Both the position numbers and the translations under genes were made by a program. A model generated the notes under the pieces. The model did no database searches. It saw only the letters and a program-made list of their open reading frames with translations, and had not been told where the DNA came from. This document shows positions 18,916 through 28,706 of a stretch of DNA of 35,521 nt, piece after piece; the stretch's first letter is position 1; each line of letters opens with the position of its first letter. Origin of the DNA: an uncultured Bacilli bacterium (GTDB lineage: Bacteria; Bacillota_I; Bacilli_A; RF39; UBA660); contig CANQAS010000007.1 of assembly GCA_947589535.1 (NCBI GenBank), positions 1-35,521 of the forward strand, given 5' to 3'.

Positions 18916-20292
18916 TTATCTTCTAAGTTTATTAATTAAATTATTATATTTAAGTAACGATATTAATGATACAAAGCCTATAAATATAAGTATAAATATA
19001 ATTGGCATTTGTATAATACCATATGTAAATGAAACAGTATCAACTAAAGCAGAATAAACAAGGTCATATACTAACGTTGTATTAAATATTGTTAATATTA
19101 AACTATCATTAAGCGTATCAGTATAAGATGAATGTTTTCCAGTATTAATATTATATATCAAAGTACTAATAACACCTGTTATAATGGCTATGTTAAAACT
19201 TGTCTTATTAATTAAGGAAAAATTATTTAAAATAATTATAAGACTAAGAATACTAATAATTAATAAAACAAGCATTAATATACAATGATGTGGCTTTATT
19301 TGCTTAATTACTAATATTTCATTTTGATTACTCTTCTTATTTTCTTTTTTATTATTAATAAGTTCATTTAACGTTGAAGTACCCTCTTTTTCTTTATCCA
19401 ACGTTTTTAATACTTCATCAGATTTTAAATTTGTATTTTTACTAACTAAATATGTGAAAGCAGCTATATTATTAGAATTTAAATTACTTATTATATTTTC
19501 AGCTATTTTTTCTTCATTATCAGCTATTATATCAGTAATATTATTGTTAAAATCTTTTGGAATTTTTAAAATATTATCTTTTTTCTTAAGTTTAAAAGAT
19601 TCTATAGACATCTTTTTATTTTCAATTTCTTTTTTTAACTCTTTTATTTTAGTATATGATTTTATAACATTTTTCTTAAATATTATTTTTTCAGATAATA
19701 ATTTTTCTTTTTTTAAGAAATTCATACTGATAAAAGAATATATAACTATAAGACCATAAATACCAAAAGGAATTGTTATTAATAAAAGATAATTTTTAAA
19801 TATTAAATTATATATTAAACAAAATAGAAGAAATACTCCTTTAATAAAATCGTAGGTGTTTGTTATTCTTTTACCACTTAAGTTATACTTTTTAGATGAT
19901 GCTATACTACTATTTATACTCGTAATTATATTGTTATATATCTTTATAAGAAGTTCATTTGAAACTATATCTTTTTTTAGCTTCTTTAAGTTTTCAACTT
20001 CATAGCAATCATCTAAATAACGTTCGAAATTATTTTTTAGTTTATCTTTTTCAGATTTATTTGATAAAGCATATGCTTTATCAAATATCTCTTTTAGTTT
20101 CTTTATATCACTATCAGATAAATATTTCTTATAATAATTAGTTTTAGATTCGATTATCCCAATATATCCAAGTTTATTTTTTGGATAGCTCTTGACCATT
20201 TCAGTATATATATCAAGTGCCGAGAGATAATCTTCCTCCTCCAATTTTAATTTAGCTTCTTCATTTAAAAACTTTAAAGTTCTTTTTTTCAT
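18916..20292 (-). CDS. TPR-like N-terminus plus multi-TM membrane protein, uncharacterised
   Basis: N-terminal AKLKLEEEDYLSALDIYTEMVKSYPKNKLGYIGI resembles a TPR; several hydrophobic segments. Confidence 0.8.
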   Translation of the reverse strand: MKKRTLKFLNEEAKLKLEEEDYLSALDIYTEMVKSYPKNKLGYIGIIESKTNYYKKYLSDSDIKKLKEIFDKAYALSNKSEKDKLKNNFERYLDDCYEVENLKKLKKDIVSNELLIKIYNNIITSINSSIASSKKYNLSGKRITNTYDFIKGVFLLFCLIYNLIFKNYLLLITIPFGIYGLIVIYSFISMNFLKKEKLLSEKIIFKKNVIKSYTKIKELKKEIENKKMSIESFKLKKKDNILKIPKDFNNNITDIIADNEEKIAENIISNLNSNNIAAFTYLVSKNTNLKSDEVLKTLDKEKEGTSTLNELINNKKENKKSNQNEILVIKQIKPHHCILMLVLLIISILSLIIILNNFSLINKTSFNIAIITGVISTLIYNINTGKHSSYTDTLNDSLILTIFNTTLVYDLVYSALVDTVSFTYGIIQMPIIFILIFIGFVSLISLLKYNNLINKLRR

Positions 20293-20303
20293 ACTTCTCT
20301 TCC

Positions 20304-21671
20304 TTAAAATTCTATTTCTTTTTTAACATATGCAATAACTTCTGATACTGGTAATGTAATTTGTTCCATTGTATCTCTATTTCTTATTGTAACAGTTCCG
20401 TTATTTATTGTTTCATCATCTATTGTTACACAAAAAGGTGTTCCAATAACGTCTTGTCTTCTATATCTTTTACCTATTGAACCTGTTTCATCATAGGTAG
20501 TCATAAAGTTTTTAGCAAATAATTTGTATAATTCTTCTGCTTTTTGTTTATGATACTTCTTAACTAATGGAAGTACTGCAACTTTGTAAGGTGCTATTGC
20601 TGGGTGAAAATGCATAACTTCTCTAGTATCATTTTCTAATTTTTCTTCCTCGTATGCCTCACATAAAAGTGCAAGTGTTAGTCTATCTGCACCTATCGAA
20701 TATTCAATTACATTTGGAATGAATTTTTCATTAGTTTCAGGGTCTTGATACTCTAATTTTTTACCAGAAAATTCACTATGTCTTGATAAATCCCAAGTGC
20801 CTCTGTGATGAATACCATTTAACTCTTCCCATCCAATTGGAAATTTATATTGAATATCACATGCTGCTTTAGCATAATGAGCTAATTTGTCATGGTCATG
20901 AAATCTTAACTTATTTTTATCTAAACCTAAATCTATTATAAATTCAAGTGCTTTTTTCTTATAATCATCAAAGAAAGTCATACCATCTTTTTCGTGACAG
21001 AATTTTTGCAATTCCATCTGCTCAAATTCTATTGTTCTAAATAAGAAATTACCTGGTGTTATTTCATTTCTAAATGACTTACCTATTTGTGCAATTGCAA
21101 AAGGTACTTTTGCACGAGATGTTCTAAGTACGTTTGCATAGTTTACGTACTCTCCTTGACAAGTTTCTGGTCTTAAGTAAACCGCATCTTTATTACCTTC
21201 TACAGTACCACGAGATGTTTCAAACATTAATTTAAATTGCTTTATTTCTGACCATTCAAAACCTCCGCAGTTAGGACATACAATATGATTATCACTAATG
21301 TATTTTTCCATTTCCTCATTTGAAAAAGCTTCTGCTGCAACTTCTCCATTAGAATATTCTTCAATTAAGTTATCTGCCCTAAATCTTTGTTTACATTTTT
21401 TACAATCCATTTTAGGATCACTAAAAGATTGAACGTGACCTGAAGCTTCCCAAACTCTTGGATTCATAAGGATTGCGGCATCAACACCATAAGTATTCAT
21501 ATCTTCTTGAACGAATCTCTTCCACCAAGCTTTTTTAATATTATTTTTAAGTTCAACACCTACTGGGCCAAAGTCCCACGTATTTGCAAATCCATCATAT
21601 ATTTCACTTCCTGGAAATACAAATCCATATTGTTTGCATAAATTAACTATTTTTTCCATACTATTATTCAT
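20304..21671 (-). CDS. glyS: Glycyl-tRNA synthetase (single-chain type), start MNNSMEKIV
   Basis: KIVNLCKQYGFVFPGSEIYDGFANTWDFGPVGVELKNN; TRGTVEGNKDAVYLRPETCQGEYVN. Confidence 0.97.
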   Translation of the reverse strand: MNNSMEKIVNLCKQYGFVFPGSEIYDGFANTWDFGPVGVELKNNIKKAWWKRFVQEDMNTYGVDAAILMNPRVWEASGHVQSFSDPKMDCKKCKQRFRADNLIEEYSNGEVAAEAFSNEEMEKYISDNHIVCPNCGGFEWSEIKQFKLMFETSRGTVEGNKDAVYLRPETCQGEYVNYANVLRTSRAKVPFAIAQIGKSFRNEITPGNFLFRTIEFEQMELQKFCHEKDGMTFFDDYKKKALEFIIDLGLDKNKLRFHDHDKLAHYAKAACDIQYKFPIGWEELNGIHHRGTWDLSRHSEFSGKKLEYQDPETNEKFIPNVIEYSIGADRLTLALLCEAYEEEKLENDTREVMHFHPAIAPYKVAVLPLVKKYHKQKAEELYKLFAKNFMTTYDETGSIGKRYRRQDVIGTPFCVTIDDETINNGTVTIRNRDTMEQITLPVSEVIAYVKKEIEF

Positions 21672-21685
21672 TTTATTCCTCCTTA

Positions 21686-21812
21686 ATAAAAAACTCCTAG
21701 AAAAATATAGGGGTGATACTAAGTACCACGGTTCCACCCTATTTATTCCTAGAAGAATCGCTTCGTTTTATACTGCTGATGGGTTTCCAAGCCCGTCATC
21801 ACACCTTTATAT
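21686..21812 (-). promoter_or_regulatory. Glycine T-box riboswitch, compact
   Basis: Minus strand AGGGTGGAACCGTG (21727-21740); competing terminator CTAGGAATAAATAGGG/CCCCTATATTTTTCTAG + T-run; upstream of glyS. Confidence 0.9.
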
Positions 21813-21818
21813 ATGAGT

Positions 21819-21848
21819 ATTATATCATAAATTATCTAAACTTTTCAA
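21819..21848 (-). promoter_or_regulatory. glyS T-box promoter overlapping the recO 3' end
   Basis: Minus strand TTGAAA - 18 nt - TATAAT. Confidence 0.65.
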
Positions 21849-22556
21849 AAAATTTTTACTTTTTAAATAAAGCCCTGTATACCTATCATAATAATCATCT
21901 AAAAAAGTATTTATTTCTCTTTTAACAGTACTTGATACATCTAACTTTGATATTTTAGATATATCAACGTATTCTAATAATCTTATTAATTTTATTGTCT
22001 TCTCACTTACAATATATTCATTCAAAGAGTGATCTTTACATAAAAAGCCACCTTTATAAGCTGATACTGTAACAACATTTTCCTTACCACAGACAACGCA
22101 CCCATTAAGTTTAGGAGAAACACCTAAGAAAGATAAATATTTAAGTTCCAATATGTTTGTTATAACAGCTGGATCGAAACCATCTTCTATCTTTAAAATC
22201 GCACTTAAATATATATCATATATCCTATTATCATCACTTTGCTTTATAATACCACTAGTTAGCTCAGACAAAAAGTTTAAATACGATACTTTTTTTATGT
22301 CCTTTTTTATATTTCTTAATGGATTTATAACGTCTGCACCTATTAAAATAGATATTTTGTCTTCTTTGTAACTAATATTAAAATTAGCATAGCAAAACCT
22401 TTCCGAAACACTTCTAAGAGGGCTTTTTAGCCTTTTTGCACCTTTAGATAATACTCCTATTAAACCTTTATCCTTTGTTATAATATTAAGTATTTTACTA
22501 GTTTCGCCATAAGGCTTTTCATCAATTATTATTCCTTCAACTTCTATTATCTCCAA
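21825..22556 (-). CDS. recO: DNA repair protein RecO (TTG start)
   Basis: VEGIIIDEKPYGETSKILNIITKDKGLIGVLSKGAKR; CxxC...C zinc motif; located between glyS and era. Confidence 0.94.
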   Translation of the reverse strand: MEIIEVEGIIIDEKPYGETSKILNIITKDKGLIGVLSKGAKRLKSPLRSVSERFCYANFNISYKEDKISILIGADVINPLRNIKKDIKKVSYLNFLSELTSGIIKQSDDNRIYDIYLSAILKIEDGFDPAVITNILELKYLSFLGVSPKLNGCVVCGKENVVTVSAYKGGFLCKDHSLNEYIVSEKTIKLIRLLEYVDISKISKLDVSSTVKREINTFLDDYYDRYTGLYLKSKNFLKSLDNL

Positions 22557-22653
22557 GGGTATCAGTCTTCCCTTCTAACATTTCTTTATATTTTAAATAA
22601 TATTCTAACTTTCCAGTTTGTTTAAACAAGTTCCATATATCTTTTATATTCAT
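22537..22653 (-). CDS. yqzL: YqzL-family small protein (not in ORF track)
   Basis: My translation MNIKDIWNLFKQTGKLEYYLKYKEMLEGKTDTLGDNRS*; WxxFxQTGxxxxYLxxKE signature and era-yqzL-recO synteny; SD AAGGTGAT. Confidence 0.8.
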   Translation of the reverse strand: MNIKDIWNLFKQTGKLEYYLKYKEMLEGKTDTLGDNRS

Positions 22654-22696
22654 ATCAATCACCTTCTAATTATATATTGGTGATGATATTTATTTT

Positions 22697-23584
22697 TTAT
22701 TCATTTAAATCATAAAAACCTAATTCTCTTAAATACTTTTCTTTATTTCTCCAGTTTTTAATAGTTTTAACATATAGTTCTAAAAATATTTTTTTACCAA
22801 TCATATCTTCAATATCACTTCTTGCTTTAGAACCAATTTCTTTAAGCATGGCACCTTGTTTTCCAATTATAATACTTTTTAAAGAATCTCTTTCTACTAT
22901 TATAGTAGCATTAATTATTACTTTATCTTTTTTATCAACGTATTTTTCAACCACACACGTAACAGCGTGTGGAACTTCTTCTTTAGTTAATCTTAAAACT
23001 TTTTCCCTAATTAATTCTGCTATTCTAAATTCAAGCGTGGTATTAGTTAAATCTTCGTCAGGAAAATATTTTACATTATCAGGCAAATATCCTTTTAAAG
23101 CTTTGATAAGTTCACCTATATTTTTTTCTTTTAAAGCTGATAATGGAATTATTTCTTTAAAATCATATAAATCCTTATATTCCATTATTAGTTTTATAAG
23201 AGCCTCATTATTTATCTTATCTACTTTATTTAAAATTAAAAAGGTAGGTTTATTGGCTTCCTTAATCTTTTCTAATACGAAATTATCTCCCTTACCAAAA
23301 GGCATAGTTACATCCATTAAAAATAGTATTATATCAACATCATCTATTGAATAATATGCTTCTTCATTTAGTCTCTGCCCAAGTTTATGCTTAGGTTTAT
23401 GAATCCCCGGAGTATCTACAAATACTATTTGAGTATCTTCGTCATTATATATTCCTTGAATCATATTTCTTGTCGTTTGAGCTTTATTAGATGTAATAGC
23501 TATCTTATGTCCAACAAGCGAATTTATTAATGTTGATTTACCTACGTTTGGTCTTCCTACTAAACTTACAAATCCTGACTTCAT
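22697..23584 (-). CDS. era: GTPase Era
   Basis: GRPNVGKSTLINSLVG, DTPGIHKPKHKLGQ, NKVDK, C-terminal KH domain. Confidence 0.98.
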   Translation of the reverse strand: MKSGFVSLVGRPNVGKSTLINSLVGHKIAITSNKAQTTRNMIQGIYNDEDTQIVFVDTPGIHKPKHKLGQRLNEEAYYSIDDVDIILFLMDVTMPFGKGDNFVLEKIKEANKPTFLILNKVDKINNEALIKLIMEYKDLYDFKEIIPLSALKEKNIGELIKALKGYLPDNVKYFPDEDLTNTTLEFRIAELIREKVLRLTKEEVPHAVTCVVEKYVDKKDKVIINATIIVERDSLKSIIIGKQGAMLKEIGSKARSDIEDMIGKKIFLELYVKTIKNWRNKEKYLRELGFYDLNE

Positions 23585-23615
23585 AATAATCTCCTCAACT
23601 TAAGTAATTATATCA

Positions 23616-23643
23616 TAAAAAAGGACTATTTTATGATAGTTCC
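23616..23643 (-). terminator. pyrH terminator containing the stop codon
   Basis: Minus strand GGAACTAT-cataaa-ATAGTCC-TTTTTT (one bulge). Confidence 0.7.
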
Positions 23644-24330
23644 TTTATTTTTTCCCTCTAATACTTGTTTTAAATCATTTTCACTGTTTATATTTACTAC
23701 GATTATTGGAATGTTATTATCCATACACATCGTAGTAGATGTTGAATCCATTACTTTTAATTTTTGATTTAATACATCTAAATATGATATTTCATCATAT
23801 TTTTTAGCATCATTATACTTATTAGGATCTTTATCATATACGCCATCCACGTTAGTTGCTTTTATAAGTGCATCAGCATGTATTTCAGCCGCTCTTAAGG
23901 CAGCTGCTGTATCAGTTGAGAAAAATGGCGATCCTGTTCCACAACCAAATATTACTATTCTATCTTTATCTAAATGTTTATAAGTTCTACCTTTTATATA
24001 AAATTCAGCAATTTGTCTCATTTCAATAGCGGTTAACACCCTTGATTCTACTCCTAATTGTCTAAATGTATCATTAATTGTAAGTGCATTCATACTAGTT
24101 GCAAGCATACCTATGTAATCTGCGGTAACACGGTCAAATTCCTCGTTTTGTCTTCCTCTCCAAAAGTTACCTCCACCTACTACTATTCCTATTTGAATAC
24201 CCATATCATGGACTTCTTTAATTTTTTTGCAAATGTCTAAAACAGTGTCATAACATACACCTGTTTTTTTAGAACCAGCAAGTGCTTCTCCACTTAATTT
24301 AATTAATACTCTTTTGTATTTTAATTTCAT
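23626..24330 (-). CDS. pyrH: UMP kinase
   Basis: YKRVLIKLSGEALAG, GIVVGGGNFWRGR, DADALIKATNVDGVYDKDP. Confidence 0.98.
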   Translation of the reverse strand: MKLKYKRVLIKLSGEALAGSKKTGVCYDTVLDICKKIKEVHDMGIQIGIVVGGGNFWRGRQNEEFDRVTADYIGMLATSMNALTINDTFRQLGVESRVLTAIEMRQIAEFYIKGRTYKHLDKDRIVIFGCGTGSPFFSTDTAAALRAAEIHADALIKATNVDGVYDKDPNKYNDAKKYDEISYLDVLNQKLKVMDSTSTTMCMDNNIPIIVVNINSENDLKQVLEGKNKGTIIK

Positions 24331-24363
24331 AAAACCTCCTATTTTATATAAAAAGATATGTTT

Positions 24364-25761
24364 TTAATCATCTATCTTTTCAATTCTAATTACTTTTTTG
24401 CTTTCTAAATACTGCAAAACAGTCTTTTTATCATTGTATGGAATCCTTTTATTATCCTTTACAATCATAACTTCTTCGTGACCTTTACCTAAAATAAGCA
24501 AAATATCACCTGCGTTTAGCATATTTATTCCCATTATAATTGCCTTTTTTCGATCTAGTTCAATCGTATAGTTATTGTTTGCAGCGCCAGGTATCATATC
24601 AGCGACTATCTGATTAGGATCTTCATTATGAACATCATCACACGTAACTATTGTATAATCACATGAACTAGTTACCTTCCTCATCATTATTGGTCTTTTT
24701 GTTCTATCACGATCTCCAGTACATCCAAATACGGTATATATTTTTCCATCACAAACTTCTTTAACCGTTGTAATAACATTTTCAACCGCATCAGGAGTAT
24801 GAGCATAATCAACTATGATACGACTATTTTTGTATTCTATCATATCCATTCTACCAGCAGGAGAAGAAATATGAGTTAAAACTTCTGAAATAGAATAATA
24901 AGTAAAACCTAATTCGTATAAAATAATAATCGTTACTAAAACATTATATATATTATATTTACCAATTAATGGCACTTTAATATTTTGCTTAACATCATCT
25001 GAAACAAATGTAAAACTAGTACCTAATATACTCATTTGATAGTCAGTTGCTCTATAATCGCCACCTGTAAAACCATATGTAATATTAGTATTATATGGAA
25101 GCATAAACATCTCTTTATTTGGATCATCGTAATTAATGATTGCCTTGCCTCCTGGCCTTATCATATTAAATAACATTTGTTTACATTTAGCATAACTTTC
25201 CATAGTACCATGGATGTTTAAATGATCTTGAGTTAAATTTGTAAAAATAGCATATAAAAATGGTACATTTTGTAATCTTTTATGAAGAAGTCCTTCACTT
25301 GAAGCCTCTATTACAGCATATCTATAACCTTCATCATAAGCATTAATTAGCATATCATAAATCTCAGTTACTTCTGGAGTAGTATTAGGCATATCAAACA
25401 CTTTTTTATCAGTAAAGTAACCTACCGTACCTATATAGCAACATTTCTTTTCTAATTTATTTAATGCATCATAAATAAGGTATGCTGCTGTTGATTTACC
25501 ATTAGTACCAGTAATACCAATAATTGTCATTTCATCTAAATATTTATTATAATTTTCTTTTAAATAATTATTTAAATATTCTCTAGAATTAGGGACTATT
25601 TCATATGGTACGTTATACTCTCCTTCTTCGGCGATTATCTTACTTGCACCATTTTCTATTGCTTTTGGTATAAAGTCATGACCATCACCAACAATACCAC
25701 GAAGTGCAACAAATATATCCCCTGGTTTAACTTTTCTTGAGTCTGTTTTTATATTAATCAT
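24364..25761 (-). CDS. murE: UDP-N-acetylmuramyl-tripeptide synthetase MurE
   Basis: DSRKVKPGDIFVALRG, GITGTNGKSTAAYLIY, TNLTQDHLNIHGTMESYAKCK, DYAHTPDAVENV. Confidence 0.96.
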   Translation of the reverse strand: MINIKTDSRKVKPGDIFVALRGIVGDGHDFIPKAIENGASKIIAEEGEYNVPYEIVPNSREYLNNYLKENYNKYLDEMTIIGITGTNGKSTAAYLIYDALNKLEKKCCYIGTVGYFTDKKVFDMPNTTPEVTEIYDMLINAYDEGYRYAVIEASSEGLLHKRLQNVPFLYAIFTNLTQDHLNIHGTMESYAKCKQMLFNMIRPGGKAIINYDDPNKEMFMLPYNTNITYGFTGGDYRATDYQMSILGTSFTFVSDDVKQNIKVPLIGKYNIYNVLVTIIILYELGFTYYSISEVLTHISSPAGRMDMIEYKNSRIIVDYAHTPDAVENVITTVKEVCDGKIYTVFGCTGDRDRTKRPIMMRKVTSSCDYTIVTCDDVHNEDPNQIVADMIPGAANNNYTIELDRKKAIIMGINMLNAGDILLILGKGHEEVMIVKDNKRIPYNDKKTVLQYLESKKVIRIEKIDD

Positions 25762-25851
25762 TTGTAATCACCATTTTTCTAATCTATTAACATTATATAA
25801 TATATTTGAAAAACCATCAATAATCATTTATAATTAAATTGGTGATTTTAC

Positions 25852-26415
25852 ATGTATACAATAAAAGAAAACATAAATAACGAAATAATAATTAATAAAT
25901 CTAGATTTATTACGTATATTTATAAAATAGATAGTGAAGAAGAAGTAAAAAGTATATTAAGTAACATAAAAAAAGAATATAAAGATGCTACACACTATTG
26001 TTATTCGTATACACTTGGAAATATAAAACGCTTTGATGACGATGGTGAGCCCTCTCATACCGCTGGTATGCCAATCTTAAACGTTTTAGAAAATAAAAAA
26101 TTAGACAATGTTCTAGCAGTTGTAATAAGGTATTTTGGTGGTATTAAATTAGGTGCTGGAGGTCTTGTTAGAGCCTATTCTAATGCTGTTAGTGAAGCAA
26201 TAAATAAAAGCACTATAATACCTATTTTAAAAGAATATAAAGTTAGAATTGAATTTAATTATACCGATATTGATAATATTAATTATTATCTAAAAAATTA
26301 TAAAATAACATATAAAGAATTTGATTACAATGTAATTTATGAATTCATATATGAAGAAAATAACTACCCTAACGACATTGATTCATTTATAATAAAAAAG
26401 AAACTAATAACATAA
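25852..26415 (+). CDS. YigZ/IMPACT family protein
   Basis: ATHYCYSYTLGNIKRFDDDGEPSHTAGMPIL...VVIRYFGGIKLGAGGLVRAYSNAV. Confidence 0.95.
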   Translation: MYTIKENINNEIIINKSRFITYIYKIDSEEEVKSILSNIKKEYKDATHYCYSYTLGNIKRFDDDGEPSHTAGMPILNVLENKKLDNVLAVVIRYFGGIKLGAGGLVRAYSNAVSEAINKSTIIPILKEYKVRIEFNYTDIDNINYYLKNYKITYKEFDYNVIYEFIYEENNYPNDIDSFIIKKKLIT

Positions 26416-26428
26416 TAAAATTAGTTTC
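26400..26428. terminator. Bidirectional terminator shared by YigZ (+) and the pilin gene (-)
   Basis: GAAACTAAT-11 nt-ATTAGTTTC with A-run before and T-run after; both gene ends lie in it. Confidence 0.8.
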
Positions 26429-26903
26429 CTTTTTTTGGATTTAAATATTCTTTTATGTAATAATCTGCATCATAGGGAGAATCTTTTCCTACACAAAGTT
26501 TTTTTGCCTTATCTTTGGAAGCTTCTTGTAGGTCACATCCACAGTCATTATATTCAACATTATTTAATTCTATATAAAATTTTCGTTTAATATTATCATT
26601 ATCACATTTAGTATATTTGATTTTGGTCTCTTCGCCATAAGTATATTTATCATAAGTATCAATTTCGGTATACCCTCCGGTTACTAAATCTTTTAGTTTT
26701 ACATCTTGTGCCATTTCATCAGGGTTCTCTGTTTCATACCTTTTTGCACCTGTTAAAATACCGTTTATCTCATTTCTAAAATTATTAACATCTTGCTGTT
26801 TCTTTACGTTAATTACTGCTATTGCAGTTATCGATGACAATATACCTAATATTATAACAACTGCTAGTAGTTCTACTAAAGTATAACCTCTTTTATTTTT
26901 CAT
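26421..26903 (-). CDS. Type IV prepilin/pseudopilin-like protein
   Basis: MKNKRGYTLVELLAVVIILGILSSITAIAV: class III signal peptide with Glu5. Confidence 0.88.
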   Translation of the reverse strand: MKNKRGYTLVELLAVVIILGILSSITAIAVINVKKQQDVNNFRNEINGILTGAKRYETENPDEMAQDVKLKDLVTGGYTEIDTYDKYTYGEETKIKYTKCDNDNIKRKFYIELNNVEYNDCGCDLQEASKDKAKKLCVGKDSPYDADYYIKEYLNPKKGN

Positions 26904-26913
26904 AATATCCCTC

Positions 26914-27609
26914 CTATTTTTTCTTTCTAGTGCCTAATAATTTATTATTTTCTTCTAAGGTTTCAATAATTTCTTTAGATACTAAATTTGTATCTAGCAT
27001 ATTTTCTACTATATCTTTATTTACTTTTTTATAACCTTTATTAGTGTTATCCTTTTTGTTAATTCTATTAATGATATAAGTTTGATTGTTATATAAATTT
27101 CTATTAGCTTTTGATAAAATAGGCGTTTTAGTCATAACCATGTTAGATATTTTTGAATCAAATAAAATTTTTAGGTTAAGAAATGGTATTAATAATATTA
27201 AAATAGCATTAAAAACAAGTGTAAAAACTAAAGGAACAGAAAAAATAGAACCAAACACCTTACCTATAATACTAACATTTATCATGCTATCAGTTATCTT
27301 TTCTTTTATTTTAAACTTTACGGATAAACTTTCAATAAGCGTTAAAATAATTGCAAAAATAAGTATGTATAAAATTATTTTCCAAACTATTATGTTTACT
27401 GACTTTAAACCTTCTGTCTTTCCAGAAAAATTAAAGAAAGGTAAAAATTTATATAGTACACCAAACATAATGTCACTTAGTTTTCCGGCAATTAATGTTG
27501 TTATTAATAATACTATAAAATTACTAATCATCTTTAAAAAGCCACTTTGCCACCCGGAATATATTCCATAAATAAAAAATAAAATTATAATTAAATCTAT
27601 TACTCCCAT
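26914..27609 (-). CDS. CvpA family membrane protein
   Basis: MGVIDLIIILFFIYGIYSGWQSGFLKMI plus four TM segments. Confidence 0.8.
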   Translation of the reverse strand: MGVIDLIIILFFIYGIYSGWQSGFLKMISNFIVLLITTLIAGKLSDIMFGVLYKFLPFFNFSGKTEGLKSVNIIVWKIILYILIFAIILTLIESLSVKFKIKEKITDSMINVSIIGKVFGSIFSVPLVFTLVFNAILILLIPFLNLKILFDSKISNMVMTKTPILSKANRNLYNNQTYIINRINKKDNTNKGYKKVNKDIVENMLDTNLVSKEIIETLEENNKLLGTRKKK

Positions 27610-27748
27610 ATTTATTCTCCTTACTGTTTTTATTATATAATATTTTTCATTAAAAATATACATATCAATTTACTATTTACATTTAGTTGTCTATGTTATT
27701 TTAAATGAAATATTTTTATGTTAAAATAAGTAAAAAGGAAGTGAATTT

Positions 27749-28696
27749 ATGGTAGTAGTATTTAAAGTAAGTGACAATACAAAAGATGAAATGATTAAGT
27801 ATTATGAAGATAAAAAAAGAGATAAAACTCCACCATATGCTATATTTCAAGCAGAAGAAGGCGGAACAATAATTACCCTTTACGAATCAAGGAAAGTTAT
27901 GTTTCAAGGAATTAGTGCTGACGTTGATGCAAACATGTGGCGAGATATGGAGATGCATCTAAATGGTAAAGCTCCCGAAGAATCCAAAAAGAAAGAAAAA
28001 GAAAAAAAGAATGATAAGGAACTTTATGAAGAAAGAAAAAAATACTATTATATTAATTCAATTGGGTCTGATGAAGTTGGTACTGGAGATTACTTTGGAC
28101 CGGTAGTAGTAACTGCTACGTTTGTTTCAAAAGACAACATTGATTTTTTAGAAGAACTTGGTGTTAGAGATTCTAAAAAACTAACCGATACTAAGATATT
28201 AGAAATAGTACCAAAAATAATAAAAAAAATACCTTATGAAACTTTGGTATATACAAACGAAGAATATAATAAATATCCAGAATATAACATGAATAAAATA
28301 AAAGCAATCTTGCATAATAAAGCGTTACTTTCTCTAATGAAGAAAGATAATTATAATTATGATAAAGTTGTAGTGGATCAGTTTTGTTATCCTAAAAATT
28401 ACTTCGGATATTTAAAAGGATCAAATAATGTATTTAGAAAGATAGATTTCACAACCAAAGCTGAAGATAAATGTTTATCAGTTGCATGTGGCTCATTAAT
28501 TAGTAGATATATATTTATAAAAGAAATGGAAAAAATATCAAATATGGTTGGAAAACAAGTACCTAAAGGTGCAGGAGTTTTGGTTGATGAATTTGGTAAA
28601 ACTTTAGTTAAAGAAAAAGGTAAAGATATATTAAATAAAATAGCTAAACTTAACTTTAAAAACACGGAAAAGATATTAAAAGAGGAAACTATATAA
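27749..28696 (+). CDS. rnhC: Ribonuclease HIII
   Basis: SIGSDEVGTGDYFGPVVVTA catalytic motif and N-terminal TBP-like domain. Confidence 0.96.
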   Translation: MVVVFKVSDNTKDEMIKYYEDKKRDKTPPYAIFQAEEGGTIITLYESRKVMFQGISADVDANMWRDMEMHLNGKAPEESKKKEKEKKNDKELYEERKKYYYINSIGSDEVGTGDYFGPVVVTATFVSKDNIDFLEELGVRDSKKLTDTKILEIVPKIIKKIPYETLVYTNEEYNKYPEYNMNKIKAILHNKALLSLMKKDNYNYDKVVVDQFCYPKNYFGYLKGSNNVFRKIDFTTKAEDKCLSVACGSLISRYIFIKEMEKISNMVGKQVPKGAGVLVDEFGKTLVKEKGKDILNKIAKLNFKNTEKILKEETI

Positions 28697-28706
28697 GTTC
28701 CCTTTT
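28684..28706 (+). terminator. rnhC terminator overlapping its stop codon
   Basis: GGAAACT-atata-AGTTCCC-TTTTTT with TAA at the loop edge. Confidence 0.6.

Noticed and set aside
22848-23354. 168-aa plus-strand ORF antisense to era
   Set aside because: era is unambiguous; the antisense reading is a Ser/Leu/Ile/Phe-rich shadow frame.
27086-27571. 161-aa plus-strand ORF antisense to the CvpA-like gene
   Set aside because: Shadow ORF typical of AT-rich antisense; the minus-strand gene has family support and proper SD/start.
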